A stretch of 64,000 nucleotides of DNA from Cercospora beticola. Lineage: Eukaryota > Ascomycota > Dothideomycetes > Mycosphaerellales > Mycosphaerellaceae. Of this stretch, positions 11,361-23,142 are shown in pieces (positions within the stretch are counted from its first letter, which is position 1; every line of letters begins with the position of its first letter). The notes beneath the pieces were generated by a model. It did no database searches. It worked only from the letters and a program-made list of their open reading frames with translations, and was not told the origin of the DNA. The translations under genes and the position numbers were made by a program. The DNA lies in assembly GCF_033473495.1 (NCBI RefSeq), contig NC_088941.1, positions 1,054,001 through 1,118,000 on the forward strand, written 5' to 3'.

Positions 11361-12340
11361 GATGATAGTTGGACAAACGCATTCAAATGCTAGGGAAGCA
11401 GATGCTGTTCACACAACGTGATTCTAACATTTTTCATGCCGAGCGAAGCGTGGCCTCTGATTACATTACTCCAGTATTTGGGGAATCACAAGCACCTGAT
11501 GATGCATATTGCAGCATGAATCTCCTCTCAACTTTCTGAAGGAGCTTCGGAACACGATCCCTGTTGCGGATGACCATTGACGACTCATTTCTTGGCATAC
11601 CATCATACAGTTCGTGGCCACATGCTGGACTTTGCCCCGTTTCCTTGTCAAGATGTCATGCACAGCCACCTACAGTCGCAGCCCTCACGATGCGCTGCCC
11701 CTATCCGGGTGAAGCAACAAGCTCGACAGTACCCAGCATGGTCCTGGAAGGTTATTCCGGCCGCCGGGCTTCCACCGTGCACCTTCTGCTGACGGACAAG
11801 ACAAGTTCCTACATCGGCCGACGACAAGGCCCGCGCTGCAATGTCGGTCGCAAGGTTAACTTTGTTACGATCTGCCCCCAATGTCTCTGCCAACTCATGA
11901 TTGCTTACCATGCACCAGGCTGTCTACGCCAAGTGATCTGCTGAGAGCACGACAAGATGAATAGCTACCAGGACTCTCCAGACAGACAGACGAAACAGTT
12001 GAAACAAACCAAGCGTGCCCCAGCCGCATCACACTGGAGATCCGAGCAAGCTGCCAGTCTACAACCCATACAAATCAGCTTCGTCCCCTGCTTAGCCGCG
12101 TGCGCTCGTGGCCGACAGTTTGCAACATCTGTTCTACCATCATGCGTAAGACTCCCTCTCTTCTAGCTGTCATGAGTATCACCATCCCCATTACCACATT
12201 CCTTGTCCTACTATCTCTCGCATGATTTCTGATCTTTCTCCCTATTCGTTTTCGAGCATTTCTGTAACACTGCGCGCCTTTGACAGGCGCCTTCGCATTT
12301 CTCTTACTTGACTATTTCGCTTCAATACAGCGCATACAAA
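11361..12340. other. Intergenic region upstream of the acyltransferase gene
   Basis: 980 bp with only short chance frames. The last 200 bases are pyrimidine-rich (repeated CTCTC, TTCTC and TTTC tracts), consistent with a promoter and 5' leader for the next gene. Confidence 0.45.
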
Positions 12341-13947
12341 ATGCGATCACGGACGTCTTCTAGTCTCAATGGTGTAGATTGGAGGCCATGTACTACATCA
12401 GATACCGAGTAAGTAGAAACCGCCAATGTCCGAGAAGGCACTCTGCTAACTTCATGCTTCACAGAAAGTCTGGATCAGACACAATAAACACTGAACATAC
12501 CTGGAGCACGGTTATTGCAAGTTCACTACAATACCTGATGCGGATCATCAAGCCCTCACACTACCTTCAATTGTCATCCAATTCGCAGCCGACAGATGCC
12601 AAAACTCCAACACGGCCAGTCTCAAGGACCGCCTCCTACGATGGTCTTCGAGGCATAGCATGCCTGATCGTGTTCAATTTCCACTTCCTCTACCCATACA
12701 CCGACACCTCGAAACATGGCTGGGGAGCGGACAAGTGGAATATCTACATCCATCAATGGCCATTTATCTGTCTCTTAGTCCGCGGACGGGCTATGGTGAC
12801 ACTTTTCTTCGCAGTCTCCGGATATGTCCTGAGCTATGGCTTTCTCAAGGCGATGAGAGACAGGCAAGCCGACAAAGCCTTCTCGCGAATGGCATCTCTT
12901 GCAGTTAGGCGCTGGATTCGCTTGTATTTGCCGGCGACTATAACCACGGGCATGGTCTGCGTGACTGCATATTGGGGAGCTTTTGACGCAGGCCGCAAAT
13001 TCCAGAAGACGCCGCTCTTGACAGGGACGCCGGAAGAGCACCCTCCGCGGAAGATGAGCTGGGATGCTCAGTGGGCCGATTACTGTATTATGTGGTGGAG
13101 GTGGTCTAATCCTTTTGATTGGAATTTCCACTGGGAGAATTACGATCCGCATACCTGGACGATACCCGCGGAGTTCAGATGCTCGATGGTGCTGTTCATT
13201 TTGTTATTGGCTGGTGCCGGCCTCAAGCAACGATGGAGACTTGGAATGATCTTTGTGGTCACAGCTGCTGCTTTGCGCTATGCCAGATGGGATGTGGCGA
13301 CTTTTACTGGAGGCGCCTTGGTTGCTGATATTCATCAGGCTGTCTCGCATCGAAAACAGGAAGAGAGTCCCGAGCTTCCAACGACCGAAAGCGATCCTGA
13401 AGACGAGTCGCCGTGCTGTGAGTCTACGACCGGCCTGAAATGGCTCATCTTCTTCATAGCACTATACGTGCTCTCTTTCCCTGACAACAAAGCTCGAAAG
13501 ACTCCTGGATTCAAAACTATGGCATATTATGTTCCAGCCAACTACTGGGACAAACAATTCTTTTGGCACGCCATGGCCTCCAGCGTTATCCTCTGGTCAG
13601 TCGAGCAGCTTCCTGCAATCCAGGATATCCTAAGTTCCGCGATTCCACAATACCTCGGAAGAGTCTCGTTTGCATTCTATCTGTGCCATGGACCTTTACT
13701 GCACTCAATAGGATTCGCTATGCAGCCAAAGATCTGGAAGTTCTTTGGGCATAAAACGCTTCCCATGTGGTGTTTCGGGTTGGCGGTGGGTTGGACGATC
13801 ATGCTGGCGCTTTCGCTATGCACTGCGCATTTGTTCTATCGATTTGTTGATATGCCACTTGTGAGAGCGACGAGATGGTTGGAGAATTGTGCGAGAGATA
13901 AAATGGCATTTAAGCCTTTGAGGGAGGAAGAGAAGCATGCAAGTTAA
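12341..13947 (+). CDS. Acyltransferase-3 family membrane protein
   Basis: Two exons, 12341-12408 and 12465-13947, joined by a 56-nt intron (GTAAGT, GCTAAC branch, CACAG) that keeps the frame; product 516 aa. The ATG at 12341 was chosen because it gives a canonical splice into the long frame; ATG 12388 would instead need read-through of the intron. Residues about 65-85 carry the family signature SYDGLRGIACLIVFNFHF. A large membrane domain follows with roughly eight to ten hydrophobic segments, including a late FAFYLCHGPLL segment. The family (Pfam Acyl_transf_3, related to bacterial OafA) moves acyl groups onto extracytoplasmic sugars or other acceptors; the substrate here is unknown. A hydrophilic loop (residues about 320-350) carries acidic and Ser residues. 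No neighbour suggests a pathway. Confidence 0.85.
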
Positions 13948-14325
13948 ATAGCTTGCCAAAAATTCAAATATTTCAGTGTTAACAGCAATGCCGTCTTTTC
14001 GTGCTCAGGTTTGGAAATCGTGCTGGGTCAACATGGTTGTTGCTATCTCATACTGGCCTCATCGCACCCTCAGTGATTGATCGAGTCGGCGATATCTAGC
14101 TGATACTTCAAGCCATGAGCATAGACGTAGGTTGATGGTAACTGCAGAGAACAGCAACCAGTGCTCAAAGTGAGGGAGTGCGATGGCATATCATGATGTA
14201 AAGTGGGCATCATCGCATGTATGACGCGAAAGATGTACTATTCGCATGCCTACGCGCAACACGATGCCCTTTCCATTCAGTTCATCTTCAGGAGTATCTG
14301 TATTCAGAGTACAAACAATTTCAAA
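13948..14325. other. Short intergenic spacer
   Basis: About 380 bp between two plus-strand genes. Nothing beyond the expected 3' UTR and promoter was seen. Confidence 0.4.
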
Positions 14326-14754
14326 ATGTCGAGCAGATTCCTAGCACAAAGTGTCCGCCGAAGTGGTACGGCAAGTCCGAATCTCCTTCAATGCTCCTGC
14401 GCTGACAACATCGCAGGCTTCGCATCAAGCCATCGCGTATTTCCATCCACCTCGACGCGACTCGCTCATACCAGACCCGCTCAAGGCCGTGAACAGTACT
14501 CGGAGGATCCGGGTGTGGTGGCAGGCCGTGGCAACAAAGACCAGCTGAAGTCCGACACGACATCCGACGTCGAGACAGCTGGCGTCGAGAACCCGCACCA
14601 AGATGTCGGCCAGCAGCAAGCAGAAGCTCAGCGCACAGGATCCTCGACCAAGCTCGATAGCGACAGCGGTGGAAATGCGAAAGGTGATGAGCTGAAGAGG
14701 CCAGAAGGAACGCAGGAAGGACAAGAGAAGAAAGGCCCTCATCTGCCAATCTGA
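14326..14754 (+). CDS. Small fungal protein with mitochondrial-type N-terminus
   Basis: The N-terminus (MSSRFLAQSVRRSG) is amphipathic, positively charged and free of acidic residues, as in mitochondrial presequences. The rest is hydrophilic and rich in Gly, Glu, Lys and Gln. A 51-nt intron is likely at 14366-14416 (GTACGG, GCTGAC branch, ATCGCAG). It is a multiple of three, so both spliced (125 aa) and unspliced (142 aa) readings are open; the spliced form removes a Cys-rich stretch. The frame extends upstream to 14203, but the ATG at 14326 begins the plausible targeting peptide. Small proteins of this kind are widespread in ascomycetes; function unknown. Confidence 0.6.
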   Translation: MSSRFLAQSVRRSGTASPNLLQCSCADNIAGFASSHRVFPSTSTRLAHTRPAQGREQYSEDPGVVAGRGNKDQLKSDTTSDVETAGVENPHQDVGQQQAEAQRTGSSTKLDSDSGGNAKGDELKRPEGTQEGQEKKGPHLPI

Positions 14755-15382
14755 AGTAGAGAAGAAAATTGCAGCGCGCAAGCAGTAGTAGTGACCAGCT
14801 CCATCTCCATCTCCAGCGCCATCACCTCCATCTCATCCCGCCTGCAATCCTGCAAACCGTGAACATGATGAAGCGAAGCTCAAAAAGAGAGAAAAAAGGT
14901 ATATAGCGGCCATCCCACAACCCCGATCCAAAGTGAAAATATGGACTCCACGCGATTGGTAGGAAAGACGGACGCAACGTTGCTCTACAGGGCCGGGAAC
15001 GGAAGGAGGTTCATCGAGAACAAGAAACAACCCTCAGCAAGTCGCCGTAGCGAAGCCATGATTAAGTAACATGTAGTTACCTACTGATGTAGTGAAGAAA
15101 AGAAGAAGGTTTGCAAAGGGAGTGCGAGAAGTTTTTGTGTGCTTGCGGACGGAGTGCGGGCCGGTGGGATGCCTGGCGTGGGCTGGGGCTTGGCGGAAGT
15201 CGTGTGCCTGAATTTCTCTGGCCGGGCTTGGGTTGCGATGCGGGCTACCTGGAAGCACGGATGGTCAGCGTGAATGATCTTCACGCGAAGAAATGAGACA
15301 ATTGAAGAACATGGTGATGGTTGTAAGAACATTAATTTGTTGTAGGATACACGCTCGCAGGCTATCGATGCACCCGACCCTC
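14755..15382. other. Convergent 3' intergenic region
   Basis: About 630 bp between convergent gene ends. No coding signal was seen; the 3' UTRs of the small protein gene and ATG22 are expected here. Confidence 0.4.
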
Positions 15383-17519
15383 CTACTCGTCCACACTTCT
15401 CGAATCCGCTGCTGTCGACTCAAACAGCATGGGATCGATTTCGGGAAGAGTCTCGCGAGCCAGCTTCTCCCCTTCTTGCTTGCCACGCTCCACATTGACC
15501 AGGAACATTAATGGTATCGGAAGACCGATGAGAACTGCTAAGAACCAGAAAGCAGGGCGGATGTCGCCAGTAGCATCAGTAATAGCGCCGACTATGGCAG
15601 GGCCAAAGACACTACTACCTTTGTCAGTAATGGCGTAGAGTGCGTAGAACGCGGCTTCGCTCCCAGGCGGAATCAATTCGCCATAGAGACTTCGGCAGTA
15701 AGAACTCAGGCCGCCGAGGACAAGACCATAGACTGCTCCCAGCGGGTACATTTCCCACTGTTGCTGGAGTCCAAAAGAGCCATAGCGTTGGATGGCTGGG
15801 ATGTAACCAAGTAGTCCGTACAGCGGAATGATTTCGAAGAGGCAGATGCAGGTGAGGATGGTCTGCGACGGTTTCAGTTGCATCATGCGCGATACTTTTG
15901 ACCAGGTGAAGGCGCCAAAAATCCCAGAGATGGTAACAATGACATTTATCATAGCGAGGGCTGTCGACTCCATGCCGAGCGTGGTTTTGGCGAAGAGGAT
16001 GGCGGTACCAGATACTGTGGCGATGGCGTCAGAAATCATGAACCAAGCAGCTAAGAACAGCAATACGTCTTTCAGTCGCCGAGCTCGGAGCATAGTTTTG
16101 TAGAGATTCCTCCAGGAATAGGTGATGTACCCTGTCCATGACCGGCCTGCTGCTTCCTTAGAAAGGGGTGGGCCTGGTCTTGGTCGCATCAGGAATGCGG
16201 CTGGAATCGTGAAGCACAGCCACCAGGTGCCAATCATGAACAGAACCAAGCGGAGAGAGAACAGGTCGCCGCCCATTGAAGCGAGCAGAAACACCGAAAG
16301 AATCTGGACGATCACAGCTGCAAGGTAGCCAATACCAATGCCGTAGGACGAGACCTTCGTGGAAAGCTGCATTTGCGGCGAGGGTGTGGATTGTGAAGGC
16401 GGGTATGGCTCAGTGTGTCCATCTGTTGGGAGCAGCGATGTAGTGGAGTCCAGTATCTCGGACGAGTCCGCCGGTCTCTGGTAGTTGTCTTCGCTGTACT
16501 AAAGAGCAAATCAGCAGCCGGCACCGCGCCTGCATCTGCTTCGAACTGCCACTGCACACAATGTTTGTAAAAAGAGGACTCACCTCGCGCTCGTGCGCCC
16601 AGTCCTGCTCATTTATCTGCCTCCTGCTCGTTGGTCGCACTGAAGGATGCCAGCGGACCAGCAGCGGCAAGAACGAGTTGAGCAGAACAAATGAAGCTCC
16701 AAAGCAGACATTCCCGATAATAGCCCAGATGCTGCCTAACAAATATACTCCTGGGGTGACGGGCAAGAAAAGCATGGTCGCCACTGCGCCGATTACCGCG
16801 AACGAGATCATGAGAGACTTTCGATATTTGCCGTGATCTGCTGCGCCAGACATGGTGACCACGAGGAATGCTTGGAGAAGTACTGACAGAGAGAAGGTGT
16901 ACATAGCAAAAGAAGCTGTGTTCACCTCCATTCCCAGGATCTTGAAGACGCATTGTGCGCCTTTAGCCTTGTCATTGCTTGCTCGAGCGAATAGAGAACT
17001 GGTAGCGCCCACCAAAGACCGTCTGTCCAGACCTTGAGCTTTGCATGACTTGCTGTGATCATGCGCAAGCACTGCGGTTGAAGAAGCGCGCGCGAGATCC
17101 TCTAGGGTAATAGGGATGAAAGCGCCGAGACCGCAGACGACGAACACTTCGGCGGCAAACGAATACGTGTAGAAGCCCAGCAACTCCTTGTTAGAAGTCG
17201 GCCTGGTATCTTCGCCGGGGTACGAAGGCTCGGGCGCGTCGACAGGCTCTCCGGGACCCATTGTGGTGTCAAAGGATGACCGCTCGGAGCTGGTCGAGGG
17301 GGTTGAACGCTCGTCATCCGCGTCGTGGGCGTACTCCGATAGGAATGAGATCTGCCGTGAGACTGGCGGCTTGCCTTTGTCGAGGGACGATGTGTTCTCT
17401 TCTGCAAAGGTAGAATAGTCGTTGCCCGAATGCGTGTGATGTTGCTGTTGATGGTACAGATGTTCGACGCGTGAGGCGTGGGGTCGGAAGGTCGGCGGGC
17501 GACGCGGGTCCGGCACCAT
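15383..17519 (-). CDS. ATG22: Atg22-like vacuolar amino-acid effluxer
   Basis: Two exons, 17519-16584 and 16498-15383. The 85-nt intron 16499-16583 (GTGAGT...TTTAG) is phase 0 and joins HERE to YSEDNYQ. Product 683 aa. The first 110 residues are disordered. Then comes the Atg22 start ([19 protein letters not shown]) and an MFS-like set of about 12 hydrophobic segments, split by a long hydrophilic loop that contains the intron. Later parts of the membrane domain ([20 protein letters not shown], then [20 protein letters not shown]) are highly typical of Atg22. In yeast Atg22 exports leucine and other amino acids from the vacuole after autophagic body breakdown. The gene is divergent from MED14. 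Confidence 0.93.
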
Positions 17520-18906
17520 CGCTTGTCGGCTGCTCTTTCCTCAGTGCTCCAGCAGCGACGGGACGTGCTCCGCAGGCATCGTTGCAGTCCCCTATGGCAC
17601 TCAACAGGCAGCGGAGCGGACGAGAGGAATGGTGAAGGAGGATCAGCAGGCTGGATCAGCACGTCTCGTGCGGTGCAGGCGGGCGTATCGCGATAAGACA
17701 TGAGGAGACTAAGAATGGTGTGGTCGCCGGCCATGTGCCTCATGATCTCCAAGCTAGCTCGAGATTGCGTACGATGGGAGCGACCACGGGATGCCTGCTT
17801 TTGGTGCGCCGAACAGGCTTGTCCTCAGCAAGCTGCATATCCATACGGCCATGTTTGAGAGAAATCATTACGTTTGCTGTCGAAGGCGTATGCCTCCGCG
17901 GCGATAGTGTTGCACAACGCTACACAGATGAGATGTGAAGCCTGAAGGCCAGCAGTAGAGCTGCGTCGAAGCTCGCCGCTTGTCATGCAGCCACCGACTC
18001 GAGGGAGCTGTACGATTGACGAAGAACAAAGCATCGTCTGGCCTCATAGGACCTTTGTACCTAGCCTGGGAGAGTACAGTAGTTGCGCTCGGTAATGCAA
18101 CCTGCATCGAACCCTAGAAGAGGGCGCGCACGCTAGGCTCTGCGTAAGAGCAGCATCTAGACATGAAGATAGACACTATAGTATGTGTGCTCTTCTGGCG
18201 GTCCGCTCTGCGACTCTGTGAAAGTGGAAGGAGTTCCTAGCATGTTCTGGTCAATCGCAGTCGCTTCGTCCTTCGTGCATCGAAGGAAGAGGCGCTCTTT
18301 GTCGGCAAAATGCACAAAGCTTGGCGCGCTTGCCCTGGCCCGGCCCTTCGTCACTGATCATCCCGTCGCGCGGCTGCCGCTTCCGCGCATGCTCGCTCAG
18401 ACCAGCGCAACACTCCCAGACAACAATTGCACTCGCCCTCGCCGCTCCTTCAACCCCCGCCGCCACGACAGCGCCATTCACCGTCTCTCCACCGACCGCG
18501 CGATCAACAGAAACTCACGTGGTGCTCGTGCATGCGCTCACGCCACGCGCGGATCAATCTAACCCACTGCGCTGACATCACGCCCAACCAACTGCGAGCG
18601 GGCGCGACTGTGAACCTATTGCCAAACTTACCATTCGCGCGCTCTTTCCCGTCCTTTCTGCCAGCATCAATTCCGGACTGCTTCCTGGGTCCGAACCCAT
18701 TGCCATCACGATTGTCCGATTGCGGCGCGGCGGCACTATCGACTCAGCAATGACCTGAAGTGAAGGAGGAGATTGCCATCATAGCGCACGCAACTGCAGG
18801 TGACCCTGGGAGGGCAGCGGAGGCCTCAGGTGGTGACAGGCGCGGAGTTGGCGTGAGGCGCACCGATTTGGAAGTCAGCGCTGGCGCCGCAACAGGCGGG
18901 GAGGAC
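17520..18906. promoter_or_regulatory. Divergent intergenic region, ATG22 / MED14
   Basis: About 1.39 kb containing both promoters. The frame of MED14 is open upstream to 18760, but only from a GTG codon. No motif is assigned. Confidence 0.45.
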
Positions 18907-21900
18907 ATGCCCGGCCGGCTGATGATGAATCAGCAAGGAGCAGTTGGATCTCAAGACCTCAAGAAAGACAGAAGCCAGGCGCAAACAGGGAACGTCTCGC
19001 AGAAGCGCGATCTCGCGCAGATGCAGGGAGCAGCTCATACCAATGGCAACACCAATGGAGTCTCAAGTGGCTCTCTGCCGAATGGACTGCCTGCCAAAAA
19101 TGAGCCGCTACCTACTTCCAATGGACACTCGAATGGCGCAGGCACTTCAGTGTCGAGGCCCTCTACACCTCCGCCATTGGACCAATCCTGGCGCACGTCC
19201 GAGAACAACAAGCCCTTCGGCGTTCTCCTAGCTCGTCTTGCGCAGCAATGCTTTGGAGACCTCAACGCCACACTTAACAAGATGAACGATATGCCGCCTC
19301 CACAGCCTGCGGCTTCGAACGGAGTTGTACCGCAGACATTCGACCCTTCCAAGGAGAGTCTGGCCAGAAAGAAAGCTCTGATGGACTTTGCCAGTGACCA
19401 GAGAGACCGGTTTACCAAAGCTCTCATCCTTTCAGACTTCGCGCGCAGCGAGCATGATATGGCCAAACTGGTAGATCTCAAAGCTTGGTTTGATTCTCAG
19501 ATCGCAGCTCAGGAGAACGCCATGCGCTTCATTGGAATAACCAAGCATGATGTCGCTCGAGCAAAGATGCCCAACCCGAACATCGAAGGGGCAATGGAAC
19601 TATTGGCAAACGGCAAAGCTCCCTCAAAATGGCCGGACCTGGGTTACATTCCTCCTCCGAAGCTTACTGCCAAGCAGCTCGCCAGTACCCTGCAGGACAT
19701 GAACGTGATTATTGCGACCCGGCTCAATCTGCATGAGGACTTACCGCACTATTTCCGCGACTTTTCCATTGCAAACGGAAGGGCCACCTTTCGCGTGCCT
19801 GGAGAGTTCGAAGTTGACCTATCAGTTGCTGATGAGGACCCTTCCTCTCAATTCTACCTGATCGATCTGCGTTTCAGTTTCACGCCTGCTCCAGGGTTGA
19901 CAGATGATGTCTTGCGAAACGCTCTGGAGGCCCACACGAACGAAGCGCTCAGTTCCAAAGGCCTACTCGGATGCTATGACTTCTTGCATAACTTTGTGTT
20001 GACGCACAAGATCAATGTCCTCAAGTCGCAATCAGTGCAGCTCTTCCGCGAGAAGTGGTTCGACTGTCTCGTGACTGAGACTCAACGAAGAGTCCTGGCC
20101 ATTCAGTATTGGAAAGATCAAGCAGGCAAGAAGAGCTGGATCGAATTTGGCATCAGCACAGGCAAATCAAGAGGCAAGCACTCCAGACGGAAGCCAACAT
20201 CGCAGCACTCGGTCCGGTGGTTCAGACAGGGACAAGAAGTGCATGACCAGGCGATTCTTGTTGACTGGGACGACCTCGACCTGGATGCCATATTGTCGCA
20301 AGTCACAGCTAAGCATGCATCGTGGTCGCTCTCTACAATTAGCGATCGTTTGCAAGCCCTCGCGGGGCCACGGTCACAGGTGCGCGCGCAGCTCAGCACT
20401 TCAAACTCCAGCGCCGACGAATGTAATCTCACATTATCGCTCCCCGGCTTGCGCAACCCTATAGCGGTGAACATCGAGCCAGTCACTGGCCTCGTGACGA
20501 TATCACTGTCTTCCAGAGATGCTGCCACGGCACAGCGAAACCTCAACCGCGACCCATCCACGGATAATTCGGCCAGCATTGCGCAACTGCTATGCCGCGC
20601 TGTGCAAGATAAAGTGCGCAGAGTGGCAATATCTGCCCGGTGGCAGCTTGTTGACCCCCGTAGCTTTGGTCCGCAGCCGAACTTCCGGGCGTTGTTTGGA
20701 CCGGACATTGTTCGTCATGACATATTCGCATGTAATGAAGCCTGGGGAGAGCGTTGGTCGTTGTGCACTACCTACAGTCTTGCTGGTCAGAGGTGGTGGG
20801 TGGTGCAGACCAATTCGAGACCCGTTGAAGAGGGCAGAACCATCAAGTCTATTGTGGACGCACGACCCCTCGATGTCACAACATCTGCGATATCTCGAGC
20901 CGATCTCTCACGCATTCAAACCATGGGCGAGGCCGAGGTATCTTTCGCAGTGCTCGTCCAAGAGCTTGGCGCAAATAAGATCCCATATCACCTCGAAAGG
21001 CTTTCTTCGCTAACTTTCGATGGTGATAGACGTGACGAGAGTGCGACAACAGTGGTCTACATCCGCATGTCGCAACAAGACCTGAAGAAGCCCGAGCTTG
21101 CACACTACAAACCGCTCGCCATCACGGAATGGATTCGCATCGTGTATGAGGGGCTTCTCGATGACAATGATGGTAGTGAAGAGTCAAGACATGATATACG
21201 TTTGACCTTGGAGTCCAGTCAACTGAAGCATTTAAAGGACTATCTCACCACTACGCAGAGCCGAAACGGAGATGTTGCTATGAACGCATCTGGCGGCTTG
21301 GCATTGTCACTTCGAGCGCAGTTTGGGCAGTCGTACATCAAGGAAATTGCGCGCCTACTCAAACGGTGTCGCGATCTTGACTCAGCGTTGTCTGCAGCGC
21401 GGCATCTCCAGTATACTTGCACGGCTGTCGGCTTGAGCAAACTGGCCTTCAACTATGGCACGTCGCAGCAGTACAATGGGGTACTTACAAAGAAGGGCGG
21501 AAGTACTAAGCTGAAGTTGGGCCCCACCTCGAGCAATCCTCATCAACGAATTCGAACGCACTTGGAAGAGGTCTACAACCGAGCGGCGGACAACCCATTC
21601 TTCTCCCTTGCATTCGCCATGTCAGCAGCGCAGCCTTTTCTGGAGGCAATTTCGGAGCTGGAATTGAAACACTCGGCGCAGCGCACGTTGACCCTACACT
21701 CGCATCATGTCTTCAGCTACTCACTCGTCTATCATGCGCCACTCGCTCCTTGCAGATTCAAAATGGTGTTACATTGGAACAATCAACAGACCACTCGCAA
21801 CAAGACCGTGTCATATACGGTGACAGTCTGGGACAGGGATGGCATTAAGCTGCCAGCAGATTTCACAACAGCCCTCACTGATCTCAGCAAGGACGCTGGC

Positions 21901-22287
21901 TCTACCGCAGAGGGCTGGATGGGCAACAATAGAGGTGGCTTCACTTCGAACGCCAAGGGCCTCCGCGCAATGCTGCAGAGATTGGATGACTTCATGCTCA
22001 GCTCAACCAATGGTCCTGATAATGCTGTGGAGAAGCTGGACAAGTCAGAAACATCCTTACCTGAGACGAAGCCTGCACTGAACCGGAATCCATCGACGAC
22101 ACAGGCCCCGACGCAACAGAAGCCTCCCACCCCAGCTCAGATGAGGAACCAGGCAAGACCGCCGCCAACCCAAATGAGGCTGGGGCAGGACAGCACAGCT
22201 CGACAGATGACTGTCCCGGCGACGCATGGCCAGCGACCCAATCAGAACCAAGGGAGAGTCAAGAAAGAGATCATTGAACTCGACTAG
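18907..22287 (+). CDS. MED14: Mediator complex subunit 14
   Basis: Single exon. The frame is open from 18760, but the first ATG is at 18907, giving 1126 aa, the usual size for filamentous fungi. The conserved Med14 N-terminal region starts near residue 95 (KPFGVLLARLAQQCFGDLN). It continues through LVDLKAWFDSQIAAQENA, the KWPDLGYIPPPKLT segment and the LPHYFRDFSIANGRATFRVP segment. Med14 (yeast Rgr1) is the scaffold that joins head, middle and tail modules of Mediator and is essential for RNA polymerase II initiation. Both termini are low complexity (Asn/Gly/Ser-rich N-terminus; Pro/Gln/Thr-rich C-terminus ending VKKEIIELD). It converges on the prefoldin gene 0.85 kb downstream. Confidence 0.93.
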   Translation: MPGRLMMNQQGAVGSQDLKKDRSQAQTGNVSQKRDLAQMQGAAHTNGNTNGVSSGSLPNGLPAKNEPLPTSNGHSNGAGTSVSRPSTPPPLDQSWRTSENNKPFGVLLARLAQQCFGDLNATLNKMNDMPPPQPAASNGVVPQTFDPSKESLARKKALMDFASDQRDRFTKALILSDFARSEHDMAKLVDLKAWFDSQIAAQENAMRFIGITKHDVARAKMPNPNIEGAMELLANGKAPSKWPDLGYIPPPKLTAKQLASTLQDMNVIIATRLNLHEDLPHYFRDFSIANGRATFRVPGEFEVDLSVADEDPSSQFYLIDLRFSFTPAPGLTDDVLRNALEAHTNEALSSKGLLGCYDFLHNFVLTHKINVLKSQSVQLFREKWFDCLVTETQRRVLAIQYWKDQAGKKSWIEFGISTGKSRGKHSRRKPTSQHSVRWFRQGQEVHDQAILVDWDDLDLDAILSQVTAKHASWSLSTISDRLQALAGPRSQVRAQLSTSNSSADECNLTLSLPGLRNPIAVNIEPVTGLVTISLSSRDAATAQRNLNRDPSTDNSASIAQLLCRAVQDKVRRVAISARWQLVDPRSFGPQPNFRALFGPDIVRHDIFACNEAWGERWSLCTTYSLAGQRWWVVQTNSRPVEEGRTIKSIVDARPLDVTTSAISRADLSRIQTMGEAEVSFAVLVQELGANKIPYHLERLSSLTFDGDRRDESATTVVYIRMSQQDLKKPELAHYKPLAITEWIRIVYEGLLDDNDGSEESRHDIRLTLESSQLKHLKDYLTTTQSRNGDVAMNASGGLALSLRAQFGQSYIKEIARLLKRCRDLDSALSAARHLQYTCTAVGLSKLAFNYGTSQQYNGVLTKKGGSTKLKLGPTSSNPHQRIRTHLEEVYNRAADNPFFSLAFAMSAAQPFLEAISELELKHSAQRTLTLHSHHVFSYSLVYHAPLAPCRFKMVLHWNNQQTTRNKTVSYTVTVWDRDGIKLPADFTTALTDLSKDAGSTAEGWMGNNRGGFTSNAKGLRAMLQRLDDFMLSSTNGPDNAVEKLDKSETSLPETKPALNRNPSTTQAPTQQKPPTPAQMRNQARPPPTQMRLGQDSTARQMTVPATHGQRPNQNQGRVKKEIIELD

Positions 22288-23142
22288 GCAACGACCATGG
22301 TCTTTCAAGTCCTGCTCTCTGCAGTCATGAAGAGACTATCTGTATTAGTGCTCATTATACCCCTGGAGCGGCAACCTTTTACTTTTTTGATCGAAAAACT
22401 TATTTGCTTTGAGCGTTAACGTCTGAATTTGCTGATTTCGGGTGGAGTCTCGAACAGCTTTGCTTTCAGTTGCCAGTACGAATCGACAGACTCTTTCGCT
22501 GTTGTCGAATACGGCACAACAGATGGCATAGCTTTTTCAAGGAGTCTTGTCCTTGCATTGCGGGGGGTCTTCGAAGTAAGGTGGTTTCAGTGGCTTTTTC
22601 TGTCATACACATTGCTGATGACATTGCGAAAGATGGATTTCATGGCTCGTGGTCGAGGCGCGCGCAGCGTGGGAAGTGTACGATGATGTGAAGGGGCTGA
22701 AGAAAAGCGCGTGTGAGAAGTGCAGCGCGGCGGAAGGTTGGGGCGGTTGCATCATGTTCCGCAGGAGCTGCGAAGAGGCACAAGTCGTCATGATGGCGAG
22801 GAACACTCCAAAAAGGGTTCTATTGGATCGGCATTGGATGGGATCGAGGCTAGTACTGCTACTGCGATGATACCAATATACGAAAGAAAAGATGTGAAAT
22901 CCCAAGATTCTGACATTTTCACCTGCCTTTCAAGGATTGTGGCAAGCTGATCGTTGACTACAAGTCGCGGCAATTGTAACGCTTCTGCCGCTTCTATGCT
23001 GCTCACTTCTCGTTGGTCCGACAGCTTTGATACTACCTACCACCCGGACTCATTTGAGTATGATTTTCCTGGCCATAGTTTGCGCTTACGGCGAGTATGC
23101 CCAAGTCTACTCTACTTATACCTGAGACCTTGAGAAAATCTC
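22288..23142. other. Convergent 3' intergenic region, MED14 / prefoldin 3
   Basis: About 855 bp with no supported gene. Short frames in all directions look like chance. T-rich tracts just after MED14 (near 22375-22415) fit a 3' UTR. Confidence 0.4.

Noticed and set aside
18760..18906. N-terminal extension of MED14
   Set aside because: Open but begins with GTG; the first ATG is at 18907 and gives the expected family length.
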